A stretch of DNA of 33,233 nucleotides from positions 1-33,233 of the forward strand of contig CAJWHU010000003.1 of assembly GCA_913041325.1 (NCBI GenBank), given 5' to 3'. The notes beneath the pieces are model-generated. The model was not told the DNA's origin and did not search any database. It saw nothing but the letters and a program-made list of their open reading frames with translations. The translations under genes were made by a program, and so were the position numbers. Origin of the DNA: an uncultured Fidelibacterota bacterium (GTDB taxonomy: Bacteria > Marinisomatota > Marinisomatia > Marinisomatales > UBA1611). Below, one piece after another: positions 1 to 9,181 of the stretch; the first letter of the stretch is position 1; every line of letters begins with the position of its first letter.

Positions 1-989
1 CCCTTGGCAAAGGCAGTTCGGACATAATCTTGACTAAGATTTTCTAATAAGCCATTTTTCATGAGCACAGTTAATGTAGCAAAGCTACTAATCGACCATG
101 CGATAATTGGAAGTATCATGTGGTGTACCTGATCGAGTACTTTTTCAAAGAAAGACATTTGATCCCATATCTCTTTGGGTGAATGCAGACCTCCAAGTGG
201 AAAAACATCAAAGAAACTACCTCCCCCAAGTAACACTAGAAGCACACCTCCCAATGCCCATCCTGGTATGGAGTATGCAATAAATATGGTCACGCTTGAA
301 GCAAAGTCAAATGCAGACCCATGAGTCATTGCTTTTTTGATGCCTAAGGGTATACAGATCAGGTATGATAAAATAATACCAGTAAGCCCAAGCAATAATG
401 ATATCCTGAACCTAGGAGCCATGACCTCGGTGACAGGTTTTGCATATATATACGATCTTCCGAGGTTACCAGTCAAAATACCAGAAAATTCGGTTTGAAA
501 AACCACAGCCTCTACTGACATATCCTTTTTTACACTATCAACAGAGGCTTTCCAGACACTACTCAACGACCCATCAGCTTCAAAGACTTTAAGCTTTCCA
601 TCCTCACCTTTTTCAATGTAAACCTCCCATAACTTCCCATCACGCTTGCCTACTCTTTTACTGATTTTACTTTGGTCAGGACTGAATAAAGCTTCTCGAT
701 GTTTTATCTCTCTAGGCCAAATACCTAGCCATATAAGGTATCGCTGATAAATAGGTTTATCAAAACCATAAAATCTCTTTAGCTCTTTTAGAGCGCTCTC
801 AGGTAGCACGCTACTTCCTAACTCCCCTGAAGAAGCCCCTCCTGCCTCAGCTCCGCCCATTTGTAGCTCCATGATTGCCCTGTCGATGGGGCCCCCAGGA
901 GCAACTTGCAGGATAGTAAATACAAGGACTGTTGAGCCTAGAAAAGTAGGCACCATGAGAAGCAATCTTCTTGTAAAGTAGGTCGCCAA
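1..989 (-). CDS. yejB: ABC transporter permease, YejB-like (3' end beyond the window)
   Basis: Inner-membrane permease of an oligopeptide/microcin-C type ABC importer, partner of the binding protein encoded just upstream. My translation starts at a TTG (989-987) as MATYFTRRLLLMVPTF, which lines up with the YejB N-terminus and is followed by the family's QVAPGGPIDRAI stretch; the frame is closed by a stop at 1008-1010 and no ATG precedes this TTG. Later segments match YejB closely (FYGFDKPIYQRY, GSFFDVFPLGGL, and QDYVRTAFAKG of the EAA loop at the window edge). About 330 residues are visible, with the last part missing. A charged segment of roughly 70 residues (about nt 510-700) sits in the first periplasmic loop and is absent from E. 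coli YejB as I remember it. The family is sure; the exact substrate is not. Confidence 0.88.
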   Translation of the reverse strand, partial: MATYFTRRLLLMVPTFLGSTVLVFTILQVAPGGPIDRAIMELQMGGAEAGGASSGELGSSVLPESALKELKRFYGFDKPIYQRYLIWLGIWPREIKHREALFSPDQSKISKRVGKRDGKLWEVYIEKGEDGKLKVFEADGSLSSVWKASVDSVKKDMSVEAVVFQTEFSGILTGNLGRSYIYAKPVTEVMAPRFRISLLLGLTGIILSYLICIPLGIKKAMTHGSAFDFASSVTIFIAYSIPGWALGGVLLVLLGGGSFFDVFPLGGLHSPKEIWDQMSFFEKVLDQVHHMILPIIAWSISSFATLTVLMKNGLLENLSQDYVRTAFAK

Positions 990-1019
990 TTTTGCGCTAA
1001 CTATAACCTAGGTTATGTA

Positions 1020-2915
1020 TTAAAGGTCTTTCCAGAAGGTGTGGTTCATATCGCCGATTTCAAGAGGAACGCCGGACTGCATGGCATTTTCTAAATCTGA
1101 TGCTTTCTTTTCATCAAACCACCAATGATAGAGAATGTCTTCTGACCTGCCACCAAATTTGGATAGCATGTAATCAGGGTAACCAAATTTATCCCAATAT
1201 AAAATTCTGATTGGTGGTTCTCGGGATAGTCCTAATGCGGAATGACGAGATTCTGTTATTATACTGTCAATCTCTTGGATGATTTCAACCCTCTTTGCAT
1301 GATCAAATTCAGTGTCATATAATGGCAACAATTCGTCAACCCTATCGCTCTTGAAACCGTAGATATTATTATTATTATTTTGATCGGCAAGAATCGACTT
1401 ATAACCTGTCTCGGGGTTCGGATATATAAGTCCACCCCATGCCTCAAAATCAATAGTAAAATTCCTGTCCATTAGATTTTTCCATCGGGTTGTTCTGTCA
1501 ATAAATTTTATCTGCATATCTATGCCATATTGCTTCAAAATTTGCTGCATTGGAGTCACTCTATAATCAATAGATTTGTTTATCTCTATTGTAAAACTAA
1601 GTACCTGTTTCGTTTCCTTATGAAATAAAAAACCATCTTCGTTTCTTTCTTCATACCCTGCTTCCTCCAATAGCCTCACAGCTTTCTCAGGGTTGAACTC
1701 GTATTTAATATTATTTGGGTTTTCATACTCGGATCCGCTGTATAAACTGTTGATTGGCGTGTATTCGTTATAGAGAATTTCTCGATTAAATTTATCCCTA
1801 TCGTACAAATAGGAGAATGCATACCTAAGCCTCTTATCATTAAACGGCCATTTTCTCATGTTAAATGCATAGCCCCATGTTCCCGCCGGGGATTTGGAGT
1901 GGACCCTTTTTTTCTGTATCCACCCCATCTTTGTTGATTCAAAATCAGTTTCATCTACCCACATTGAGGGTTTCATAACCTCAAAAAAATCTGACTCTCC
2001 CTTCTTCATTTTTTCAAACTGCAAAGCGGGGTTCTCTTTTACAACGTTCACGGTAATTTTATCAAAGTTGTATAAGTATTTGTTTGCTCGATCTTTGCTT
2101 CCCCACCAATCATCTCTTCTGGTCAGTGTATACGACTCTTGGTTTATAATGTCCTTGTCGTATATTACGTATGGACCTGTGCCCGGCAACATTTTAAAAT
2201 TATATTCTTCCAGATATGCTGTACCATCGAGATCCTTCAAATAATGTTCTGGTAGGATAACCATTCCACTAAAATAGAGCATATTACGCCAGTTTAACGT
2301 TTTAGATTTAACCCTAACAATATATTTACTTACAGCCACGGGTCTATCAATCTTCCCGTAGGTAATTTGGGTGGAAGGCATTAGGATTGTCTCATCCATT
2401 CTTATATCATAGGATGCAATAATATCATCAGCAGTAACCTCCTCACCATCGGACCACCTAGCATCTGGATTTATTCTAAAATAGAATTCCATTTTGTCTT
2501 CAGATATCTTCCAATGAGACGCCAAACCCGGTGTTTTCTCAAGTGTTACCGGATGGCTCCCCAATAGGCTTTCGTAGCAGAGAGCATTCATGATATAATA
2601 ATTTTCAGTGTAGTTGTAGTATTGCCCAAGCGCTCTGAAAGTAGCTGGAAATCTTCCAAGCGTAAATTTCAAATGACCGCCTTTTTTTGCCTCCGGACTA
2701 CCATAAAACCTGTAATCCTTTTCAGTAAACTGGTACGTTTCAAATCCCATGCTATCAGCAATTCTTTCAAAACCGTATCCTCCATCTTTGGCGGCGGTAA
2801 GAGTGTCTTTTTCAACAATTTTGTAGGCTTTTTTATCGTTTGATGACGAGCTTTCATTGCCTCCACCACAGGAGAAAATGGACAATATTAGTAAAGAAAT
2901 AATAAGTATTTTCAT
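1020..2915 (-). CDS. yejA: Extracellular solute-binding lipoprotein, family 5 (YejA-like)
   Basis: Periplasmic substrate-binding component that delivers peptides or peptide-like compounds to the YejB-type permease whose TTG start lies 30 nt downstream. The 631-residue product begins with a lipoprotein signal peptide (SIFSC, Cys16) and a Gly/Ser-rich tether. The body is a full-length SBP_bac_5 fold: APEAKKGGHLKF-like opening (SPEAKKGG), WKISEDKMEFYFRINPDARWSDG near residues 132-157, PGTGPYVI near 243, and RLRYAFSYLYDRD near 362. These match the family-5/YejA layout and usual length of about 600 residues. The ATG at 2915 directly precedes the signal peptide. A short run of AAT codons (1367-1380) gives five Asn in a row. 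The gene pair probably continues to the left with YejE and YejF. Confidence 0.9.
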   Translation of the reverse strand: MKILIISLLILSIFSCGGGNESSSSNDKKAYKIVEKDTLTAAKDGGYGFERIADSMGFETYQFTEKDYRFYGSPEAKKGGHLKFTLGRFPATFRALGQYYNYTENYYIMNALCYESLLGSHPVTLEKTPGLASHWKISEDKMEFYFRINPDARWSDGEEVTADDIIASYDIRMDETILMPSTQITYGKIDRPVAVSKYIVRVKSKTLNWRNMLYFSGMVILPEHYLKDLDGTAYLEEYNFKMLPGTGPYVIYDKDIINQESYTLTRRDDWWGSKDRANKYLYNFDKITVNVVKENPALQFEKMKKGESDFFEVMKPSMWVDETDFESTKMGWIQKKRVHSKSPAGTWGYAFNMRKWPFNDKRLRYAFSYLYDRDKFNREILYNEYTPINSLYSGSEYENPNNIKYEFNPEKAVRLLEEAGYEERNEDGFLFHKETKQVLSFTIEINKSIDYRVTPMQQILKQYGIDMQIKFIDRTTRWKNLMDRNFTIDFEAWGGLIYPNPETGYKSILADQNNNNNIYGFKSDRVDELLPLYDTEFDHAKRVEIIQEIDSIITESRHSALGLSREPPIRILYWDKFGYPDYMLSKFGGRSEDILYHWWFDEKKASDLENAMQSGVPLEIGDMNHTFWKDL

Positions 2916-3019
2916 TATAAGCCGATTCTATTTAATTATTATGTTATGTTTAATTGGACTGGAAATTAGTGCTGTAGCTCCATAATTAACATCACTATTC
3001 ACTTGGTCTGGTATATATG

Positions 3020-3361
3020 TTAGTTGCCGGGTTTTGTCGCAAAGATTTTACCAAGAAAGTAGTATCCAAACGTAACAAATACACAGACTGCATGCGTTGA
3101 AGTCCATGAGGCCATTGTTTTTGCTCTCTCATAGTCTCGTTTCCAGTCATTGGTATACATCTGTCGAATTCTAGATCTTCCGCCATTTCTCTCGCACTCC
3201 TCAACTAATTTTTCAAACTTAAGTAACTGACTAATCGGTATTGCTTTCAAACCCTCCTTTTCTGCTAATAGGATCAGGTAATGATCACATGGATTGGGTG
3301 CTTCCATAAATACCTGGCCCTCGCCAAAAACAAGACTACTTAGAAGAAGAAGGTACTTCAC
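3020..3361 (-). CDS. Small hypothetical protein, translationally coupled to the upstream barrel gene
   Basis: A 113-residue product that I do not recognise. I start it at a GTG (3361) because that codon overlaps the TGA of the upstream gene as GTGA and opens a hydrophobic, signal-like N-terminus (KYLLLLSSLVFG). An ATG 90 nt further up would place 30 charged residues from the antisense-like overlap in front of it. The middle is charged and probably helical (LLKFEKLVEECERNGG, DWKRDYERAK), and a second hydrophobic stretch near the C-terminus (HAVCVFVTFGYYFLGKIF) may be a membrane anchor. The overlap suggests co-translation with the outer-membrane protein gene 3358-4077. Function unknown. Confidence 0.6.
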   Translation of the reverse strand: MKYLLLLSSLVFGEGQVFMEAPNPCDHYLILLAEKEGLKAIPISQLLKFEKLVEECERNGGRSRIRQMYTNDWKRDYERAKTMASWTSTHAVCVFVTFGYYFLGKIFATKPGN

Positions 3362-4077
3362 CTTACTCCATATATAAACTTTATTGTGAAAACTGGAAGA
3401 TCGTTGATCTTCATCTCTGGGCCTGTAACAGATTGTCTCTGAATTCTCCATCTATTAGTTTTATACAGATTATTCATAAATCCACCCTTGAAATCAATAC
3501 CCATCCGAGAAGATATGTAATAACGAATTCCAATCATACTAGCATAGCCAAACCAGTCTGTGATCATCACATCTGTCGCGCCCATATCGCTGACAGGATC
3601 AGACGGACCTCCAAAGCTATTTATGAAAAAGTTCCAATCATCAGTTTTATCTCCGGGAGTTGTATCCAATTCAATTCTGCCCCTACCCCATATTGGTGTT
3701 AAGGTGAAGTTTAGCTCTATCCGAGGCCTCCACCTGAAAAAAGTTTCAATTGGAAACATCCTGTAGGTAAGCGATCTCCTAAAAACGGCTTCTGAATTTG
3801 AAAGCCGGATATTTTTACCGATTTCATATGATGTGAGTGAGTTATACCCAATTCTCGCATTGTTGAAAAATTCATAATACAAACCAATGTTCAATAAAAA
3901 GTTTCTGCTGAATACACTTTTAGTAGGGAATTGGACACTTACATTACTATCAAAACCTGTCAAACGGGGCTCATATAAACCTAGCCCAATATCAAAGCTT
4001 AATTTTGGCTGAGCAAATACCTTACTAAACAGGAAAAACAAAATAATTAGGCGGAATACATGGATTTGACTCTTCAT
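3358..4077 (-). CDS. Putative outer-membrane beta-barrel protein
   Basis: A 239-residue exported protein. It has a classical signal peptide with likely cleavage after KVFAQ (about residue 22), followed by alternating hydrophobic/polar strands rich in aromatic residues (FDIGLGLYEP, NIGLYYEFFNNARIGYNS, WFGYASMIGIRYYISSRMGIDFKGGF), ending FTIKFIYGVR. This is the pattern of small porin-like or OmpA-like barrels, and I infer an outer-membrane location. No specific family is recognisable. Its TGA stop overlaps the GTG of the next gene. The start is 23 nt from the likely start of the divergent gene at 4101, leaving almost no room for separate promoters. Confidence 0.7.
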   Translation of the reverse strand: MKSQIHVFRLIILFFLFSKVFAQPKLSFDIGLGLYEPRLTGFDSNVSVQFPTKSVFSRNFLLNIGLYYEFFNNARIGYNSLTSYEIGKNIRLSNSEAVFRRSLTYRMFPIETFFRWRPRIELNFTLTPIWGRGRIELDTTPGDKTDDWNFFINSFGGPSDPVSDMGATDVMITDWFGYASMIGIRYYISSRMGIDFKGGFMNNLYKTNRWRIQRQSVTGPEMKINDLPVFTIKFIYGVR

Positions 4078-4100
4078 ATATGCATGGTAATTTAAGGCCC

Positions 4101-4961
4101 ATGAATCATTTCGCCAGAATAATCATTTTTATTATTGCAATATCTAATGGAAAATCAAAAGATTTTGATGTTAAACACATGATAGTTGATTTTGAGGGAA
4201 AAACAACAGAGTGCTTTGTTGACTCTTTAGGCTATCAGTACATCTATTTTGTACCAAAAGATTCTGTAGACACGGATTCAGTCAAATTAAAAGACCTATA
4301 CTACGTTTATAATGACTTTGATAGAGTATTTTATTATAGCTGGAGTTTCGAGGAAAATGTCAGGCGAATGGAAAATCGAACCGGGAAAATTTTCCTTATA
4401 AATGGGGATACTCTAGATTTCATCGACTTAAAGTTTAATAATGATATGATTGAACCAGAGATTTTCGTTAAAACTGGTATTAAACGATCCACCTATATTT
4501 CGATGTTCGATGTAGAAAGAATAGAAACTGATTTTTCAATAATGTCATACTCTGTAAAGCAGGGATTCTATTATTCTCTATCATCCTTTATCATTGCATC
4601 TACATTGGATGTTGTAAGAAATTGGGATAGGGAAAGGCGGGCAATACCCCAAATTTGGGATCAGTACAATGACCTGCTGCCAAAAATTTCAGTAATAGGC
4701 TTAAATAAGCAGCAAGGAACAGGCGTTACCTATCAATCTTTAACCTCCCTTATCCCTCTATCCGTTGGTTTTGCAATGGTTTATGATATTTATAGACAGA
4801 AAAATAAGTTTTATTTCACCCCTGTTTATGAAGACAAAAGCTTTGGAAGAAATATGTATGTATTTTCAATAGAAAATATTGTTAAGAAACAGTTTGAAAG
4901 CGTTATCTTTAATCTGGAAAAAAGCAAAATCGGAAGCAAGCTCTTACGTTTGTTTCGATAA
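4101..4961 (+). CDS. Hypothetical exported protein
   Basis: A product of 286 residues that I cannot assign to a family. The frame is open from an ATG at 4080, but I prefer the ATG at 4101, which directly precedes a short hydrophobic signal-like segment (MNHFARIIIFIIAIS). The first half carries short repeats of the sort 'V/INGDTLDFIDLKF' and 'VERIETDF' typical of beta-rich domains that read small effect sites in FCB lipoproteins. Two hydrophobic stretches follow, around nt 4560-4620 (FYYSLSSFIIAST) and 4735-4795 (LTSLIPLSVGFAMVYDIY). It is followed after 21 nt by the Ig-repeat lipoprotein gene and probably shares its transcript. Confidence 0.65.
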   Translation: MNHFARIIIFIIAISNGKSKDFDVKHMIVDFEGKTTECFVDSLGYQYIYFVPKDSVDTDSVKLKDLYYVYNDFDRVFYYSWSFEENVRRMENRTGKIFLINGDTLDFIDLKFNNDMIEPEIFVKTGIKRSTYISMFDVERIETDFSIMSYSVKQGFYYSLSSFIIASTLDVVRNWDRERRAIPQIWDQYNDLLPKISVIGLNKQQGTGVTYQSLTSLIPLSVGFAMVYDIYRQKNKFYFTPVYEDKSFGRNMYVFSIENIVKKQFESVIFNLEKSKIGSKLLRLFR

Positions 4962-4982
4962 AAAGTAACGTAAATTAAGACA

Positions 4983-6860
4983 ATGCGAAGCAGTTTAAAC
5001 ATATTAAGATTCACAGCACTACTCTTTCCTATTTTTATGTCAACCTCATGCACTGATGATCCTATTGAAATCCCCGAGCCTGATACAACGGCGCCCCAAT
5101 CCATGGTCCTTTTCCCGGTGGATGGGGAATCAGTTTCTGGAGAGGTCATCATTCAAGTTCGAGCTGTTGATAATGATAGAGTTGATTCTGTCCAATTTTT
5201 AATTAATCAGGTTTTAGTATTTACTGACTCAACAGACAATGACAACATATTCACCTTCAAGTGGAACACCAATGAAAATGTTACAGCTGACGGAATCACA
5301 TCAAAATTATACTCTGAGGATGATTATCACTACATCTCTGCAATAGCCTATGATCCAGTGGGTAATAGTTATGCATCAGTTCCAATACGAAGTCTGGTGG
5401 ATAATATTGATAACGAGGCACCTGTAGCCTTTTTTCTGAGCCCGTTTGCGGGGCAATTTGTTAGTGGCGTTGTAAACATCGAAGTGATAGCAAGTGACAA
5501 TGACAGCATTCAATATGTTAGTTACTTTGTAAACAATATCTTACAGGGCTATGTGCAAGAAAGACCATTCGTTTTTCCATGGAATACAAACCTTGTGCAG
5601 AGTAGCAGCTACTACTCAATACATGCTAATGTCAAAGATGTGAGCAATAATAACACGACGATAGCACCGATTAGTGTATACGTTGATAACGGAATTGCTA
5701 ACGATATCATACCCCCAACAGGTTCAATTGTCAGCCCTCCAGCTGGGATGACAGTAAGCGGCTTAGTACAGATTATAGTTAGTGCAAATGATGACAGAGC
5801 AATGGGAGAGGTAGCCTTATCGATTAACGGTGTTTACACTGCAACTATAGATAATGCACCCTATGCATATGTTTGGAATACATCTAGCGCGGAGGAAGAC
5901 GCCGAGCATATTATTAGTGTTATTTTAGTGGATCTATCTGGGAATGAAACACCCCTGAACCCAATATCAGTGTTTGTAGACAATGAGCTACCTCTGGATT
6001 CTCAGGCACCTGTTGTGATGATAATGGAGCCTGCAGCTGGCCAGGATGTAAGTGGAATGGTCGATATTGAGGTAATGGCTGAGGACGATACTGGTATCGA
6101 CTATATTGAATTTTTCATAAATGGTCTGTCTACGAATATCGATACTCTTGCCCCCTATGTCTATGAGTGGGATACAAGAGGATTTGAGGATGATTCGGAG
6201 CATTTAATCGCAGTTATAGGTTATGATATACAAGGTAATTCTACCCTCGCAACTCCGATTGCTGTCTACGTTGATAACTTTGACAATGTTAGTCCTAGCG
6301 GTCAGATCCAAAATCCTGTCCCCGGACAAATAGTAAGTGGCACCGTAGAGATAAGTGTTGTTGCTAGTGACAATGTTGGAATCAGAGATATTGAACTGTC
6401 TATTGATGGTATCCCGAGAGATACACTATTCGAAGAGCCATATACCTATAACTGGGATACAACACAAGAAAGTGAAGATCGGGATCATGTTATTAGCGTC
6501 ATTGTTTCAGACACATCTGGAAATGTCGGACATGTTTTACCTATCAGTGTTTTTGTTGATAATATTATAAATGACGATAGTCCACCAGTGGGCATAATAT
6601 CAAGCCCGCTCTCTGGCCAAGTAGTTAGTGGAAACGTAAATTTTACTGTTGAATCACAGGATGAGAATGGTATCTCAGAAATTCAATTTTCAATTAATGG
6701 TAACATTGTCGAAACTGTATCCGACGTTTTTTCACATACATATATCTGGGATACTACCCTCCTTGATAATGGATCTGAACACAGCTTATCATCCTCAATA
6801 ACCGATCATTTTGGAAATACATCGCTTTTACAACCGGTATTAGTTAGGGTGCAAAACTAA
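4983..6860 (+). CDS. Lipoprotein with six tandem Ig-like domains (paralogue A)
   Basis: A surface or periplasmic lipoprotein of 625 residues, probably structural or adhesive. The signal peptide ends in MSTSC (Cys23). From about residue 35 the whole protein consists of six Ig-like repeats of about 95-105 residues. Each opens with xPPxGxIxxPxxGQxVSGxVxIxVxAxD, has a middle WNT or WDT, and closes with PISVxVDN; this matches the bacterial Ig fold often annotated Big_9/PF17957. There is no C-terminal sorting domain, so anchoring is by the lipid. The TAA stop shares its last base with the ATG of the next gene (TAATG), so the two paralogues are very likely translated together. Repeat-by-repeat comparison shows that the two genes arose by duplication of a complete six-repeat ancestor. 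Confidence 0.88.
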   Translation: MRSSLNILRFTALLFPIFMSTSCTDDPIEIPEPDTTAPQSMVLFPVDGESVSGEVIIQVRAVDNDRVDSVQFLINQVLVFTDSTDNDNIFTFKWNTNENVTADGITSKLYSEDDYHYISAIAYDPVGNSYASVPIRSLVDNIDNEAPVAFFLSPFAGQFVSGVVNIEVIASDNDSIQYVSYFVNNILQGYVQERPFVFPWNTNLVQSSSYYSIHANVKDVSNNNTTIAPISVYVDNGIANDIIPPTGSIVSPPAGMTVSGLVQIIVSANDDRAMGEVALSINGVYTATIDNAPYAYVWNTSSAEEDAEHIISVILVDLSGNETPLNPISVFVDNELPLDSQAPVVMIMEPAAGQDVSGMVDIEVMAEDDTGIDYIEFFINGLSTNIDTLAPYVYEWDTRGFEDDSEHLIAVIGYDIQGNSTLATPIAVYVDNFDNVSPSGQIQNPVPGQIVSGTVEISVVASDNVGIRDIELSIDGIPRDTLFEEPYTYNWDTTQESEDRDHVISVIVSDTSGNVGHVLPISVFVDNIINDDSPPVGIISSPLSGQVVSGNVNFTVESQDENGISEIQFSINGNIVETVSDVFSHTYIWDTTLLDNGSEHSLSSSITDHFGNTSLLQPVLVRVQN

Positions 6861-8700
6861 TGAGAATTTTAAAGCATTACACCGCAGTATTACTTTTAAT
6901 AGCAGTTGGCTGTGAGGGTCCAATTTTTGACGTTCCAGCTGATGAAGATTCGATTCCACCCACTCTGACAATAACCTACCCAGCAGATCAGTCTGTATTA
7001 TCAGATACCGTGGTTATTAGTGCATATGCATTTGACAATGTTGAACTAGAACAGGTTACTATTTACCTTAATGACTCAGTAGTGCATGAAAGCAAAATTG
7101 GCCCTTTTGAGTACATATGGCCTACAACTAACGAAGATGAAGACGAATATTATACAATAAGGGCAAAAGCAAAAGATCTCGCCGGAAATGAAAATTACAC
7201 CAATACAATTCAAGTACTAGTTGACAATGAGGATAATGTGTTACCAAGCGGAGCATTAATTTTTCCATTTACCGGTCAAACCCTCAGCGGAGAGGTCAAT
7301 ATTATCATCGAGGCAAACGATAATGAGGGTATTAGTTCTGTCACCTTGTTCATCAACGGTGACAGTGTCGCAGTTTTTACTGAAGCGCCATATACATTTT
7401 CATGGAACACTACGGAAGAAATCGATGATATTATATATACAATACATGCACATGTTGAAGATATCTCATTAAATCAAATTACCTTGGGGCCGATAAATAT
7501 TACAATCGATAATTACGAAACAAATGACCTTATCCCGCCAACTGGAAATATAATTTATCCTCCCTCCGCTTCCACTGTCTCTGGAGATGTTGAAATTCAG
7601 GTTAGCGCGTTCGACAACGTTCAAATGGGTTATGTTGAGTTTATCATAGATGGTTCTCTGGTAAACACTGACTCAGTTCCACCTTACAACTATATTTGGA
7701 ACACAGCAGGCGAAATTGAAGACGCAGATCACGTCATAAATGTAAACCTCACTGATTCTGCGGGGAATGTCTCCTCTCTTTTCCCTGTTACAGTTTTTGT
7801 AGACAATATAGCTCAACCAGATGAAACACCTCCAACAATTGTCATTTATGAGCCAGCTGTAAATCAAACAGTTTCTGGGCTTATTACATTCAAGACTATT
7901 GCGACTGATAATGTTGGAATTGACCGCGTTGTGTTCTATCATAATTATGAGGTTATACACACAGCAACGTCCTATCCTTTTAACTACGAGTGGGATAGTA
8001 ATTCCATTATTGAGAACTCAGAACATATATGGTTTGCAAAAGCATATGACAATAGCGGTAACAGCGCTCAATCACAGCCGATGGCAATATATCTTGCAAA
8101 CAGCGATGATACTCCTCCCGAAGGTATTATTTATTACCCATATCCGGGACAAACAGTAGAGGGTGTAATTGATATCTCAGTTCATGCAACTGATGATAGA
8201 GGTATTTCACAGGTTGAATTTTTTATAAATAGCGCCTCAGTGGGGGTAGATACGCAGGTTCCTTTTTCATACAATTGGAATACAAATTCAGCTGATGAGG
8301 ATGTAGTCCATATTTTATTTGCTATAATTCGAGACCTCAGTGGCAATGAAACGGCAATATCCCCCATTGCCGTAACCGTAAACAATGATGACTCGCCGGC
8401 CAATGATGTAACTCCTCCAGTATTAGCTATTTTGTCTCCACTATCATCTCAAACTGTTACCAATGTTGTTGATATAATAGGGTTTGCAGACGATAATGAT
8501 GCAATAGATGCAGTAGAATTTTTTATAAACGATGAACTAATAGCGACTGACAATGATTCACCATATGTAACAATATGGAATTCGATGTTGCACCCAAACG
8601 GTAGCGAGCACATCATTGGCATGAAGGCCAGAGACTTGTCGGGAAATGAATCAACAGCTCAGCCAATTTTTATAACCGTCCTGAATGAATATAATAATCA
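5085..8700 (+). repeat. Twelve tandem Ig-like coding repeats in two aligned sets of six
   Basis: Repeat units of roughly 285-310 nt run through both lipoprotein genes. At the DNA level they are strongly diverged; the repetition is visible in protein. Unit n of the first gene resembles unit n of the second in idiosyncratic details: unit 1 ends LVDNxDN, unit 2 has IHAxVxDxS, the unit 2/3 border reads NDL/I-IPPTG, unit 3 has MGxV, unit 4 has YEWD with SEH and YD, and unit 6 has NGSEH and ends VxN. Confidence 0.75.
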
Positions 8701-9181
8701 AGTGAATAATTTATCGTTAACAGAAAATATTAATTCCATAGCCCTTTCATGGAACAGACCAGAAAATGCGAACACTTTTAAAGTTTATAGAAATGAAATT
8801 TTTTTAATTGAAACATCTGAACAGTCTTATATAGATATAGTTCCACCAGGCAACGAGTTTTGTTACAGTGTCAGCGCCGTTAATTCGGTTGGTCTGGAGG
8901 GACCACAATCTACCCTGTCCTGCGGAACGGCACTATATCCACCCGCACCTTTATTGTCGCTGTCTGTAGATGGAAATACGGCAATTCTTAATTGGAGCTC
9001 AGTGACAGATACTGAATCTTATAGGGTTTATGAAAATGGAGATTTCATTCAAGAACTTATTGCAACAACATTCGAGAAAGTAATTGAAACAGGAGTTAAC
9101 ACTTGTTTTGAAGTTACCTCCGTTAACTTCTACTCTACGGAGAGTGCTAGGTCAAACGAAGAATGCGGGCAAGGTCTTTAG
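6860..9181 (+). CDS. Lipoprotein with six Ig-like and two FN3-like domains (paralogue B)
   Basis: A 773-residue lipoprotein (AVGC lipobox, Cys18), paralogous to the gene directly upstream, with which it overlaps by one base. Residues about 32-610 hold six Ig-like repeats with the same PPxxxIxxPxxxQTVSG / YxWNT / PIxVxVDN framework. Residues about 615-773 add two fibronectin-III-like domains (ALSWNRPENANTFKVYRNE and ILNWSSVTDTESYRVYENG), which paralogue A lacks; each contains paired Cys. Role inferred: cell-surface scaffold or adhesin. The TAG stop overlaps the TAA of the convergent FN3 lipoprotein by three bases, so the two coding regions share four bases at 9178-9181. Confidence 0.88.
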   Translation: MRILKHYTAVLLLIAVGCEGPIFDVPADEDSIPPTLTITYPADQSVLSDTVVISAYAFDNVELEQVTIYLNDSVVHESKIGPFEYIWPTTNEDEDEYYTIRAKAKDLAGNENYTNTIQVLVDNEDNVLPSGALIFPFTGQTLSGEVNIIIEANDNEGISSVTLFINGDSVAVFTEAPYTFSWNTTEEIDDIIYTIHAHVEDISLNQITLGPINITIDNYETNDLIPPTGNIIYPPSASTVSGDVEIQVSAFDNVQMGYVEFIIDGSLVNTDSVPPYNYIWNTAGEIEDADHVINVNLTDSAGNVSSLFPVTVFVDNIAQPDETPPTIVIYEPAVNQTVSGLITFKTIATDNVGIDRVVFYHNYEVIHTATSYPFNYEWDSNSIIENSEHIWFAKAYDNSGNSAQSQPMAIYLANSDDTPPEGIIYYPYPGQTVEGVIDISVHATDDRGISQVEFFINSASVGVDTQVPFSYNWNTNSADEDVVHILFAIIRDLSGNETAISPIAVTVNNDDSPANDVTPPVLAILSPLSSQTVTNVVDIIGFADDNDAIDAVEFFINDELIATDNDSPYVTIWNSMLHPNGSEHIIGMKARDLSGNESTAQPIFITVLNEYNNQVNNLSLTENINSIALSWNRPENANTFKVYRNEIFLIETSEQSYIDIVPPGNEFCYSVSAVNSVGLEGPQSTLSCGTALYPPAPLLSLSVDGNTAILNWSSVTDTESYRVYENGDFIQELIATTFEKVIETGVNTCFEVTSVNFYSTESARSNEECGQGL

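Noticed and set aside
1367..1380. AAT/ATT microsatellite as a phase-variable tract
   Set aside because: Only about five trinucleotide units, in frame inside the binding protein; changes would not shift the frame.
5085..8700. CRISPR-like or satellite repeats
   Set aside because: The periodicity of about 300 nt is in-frame protein repeat structure, with diverged DNA and no spacers.
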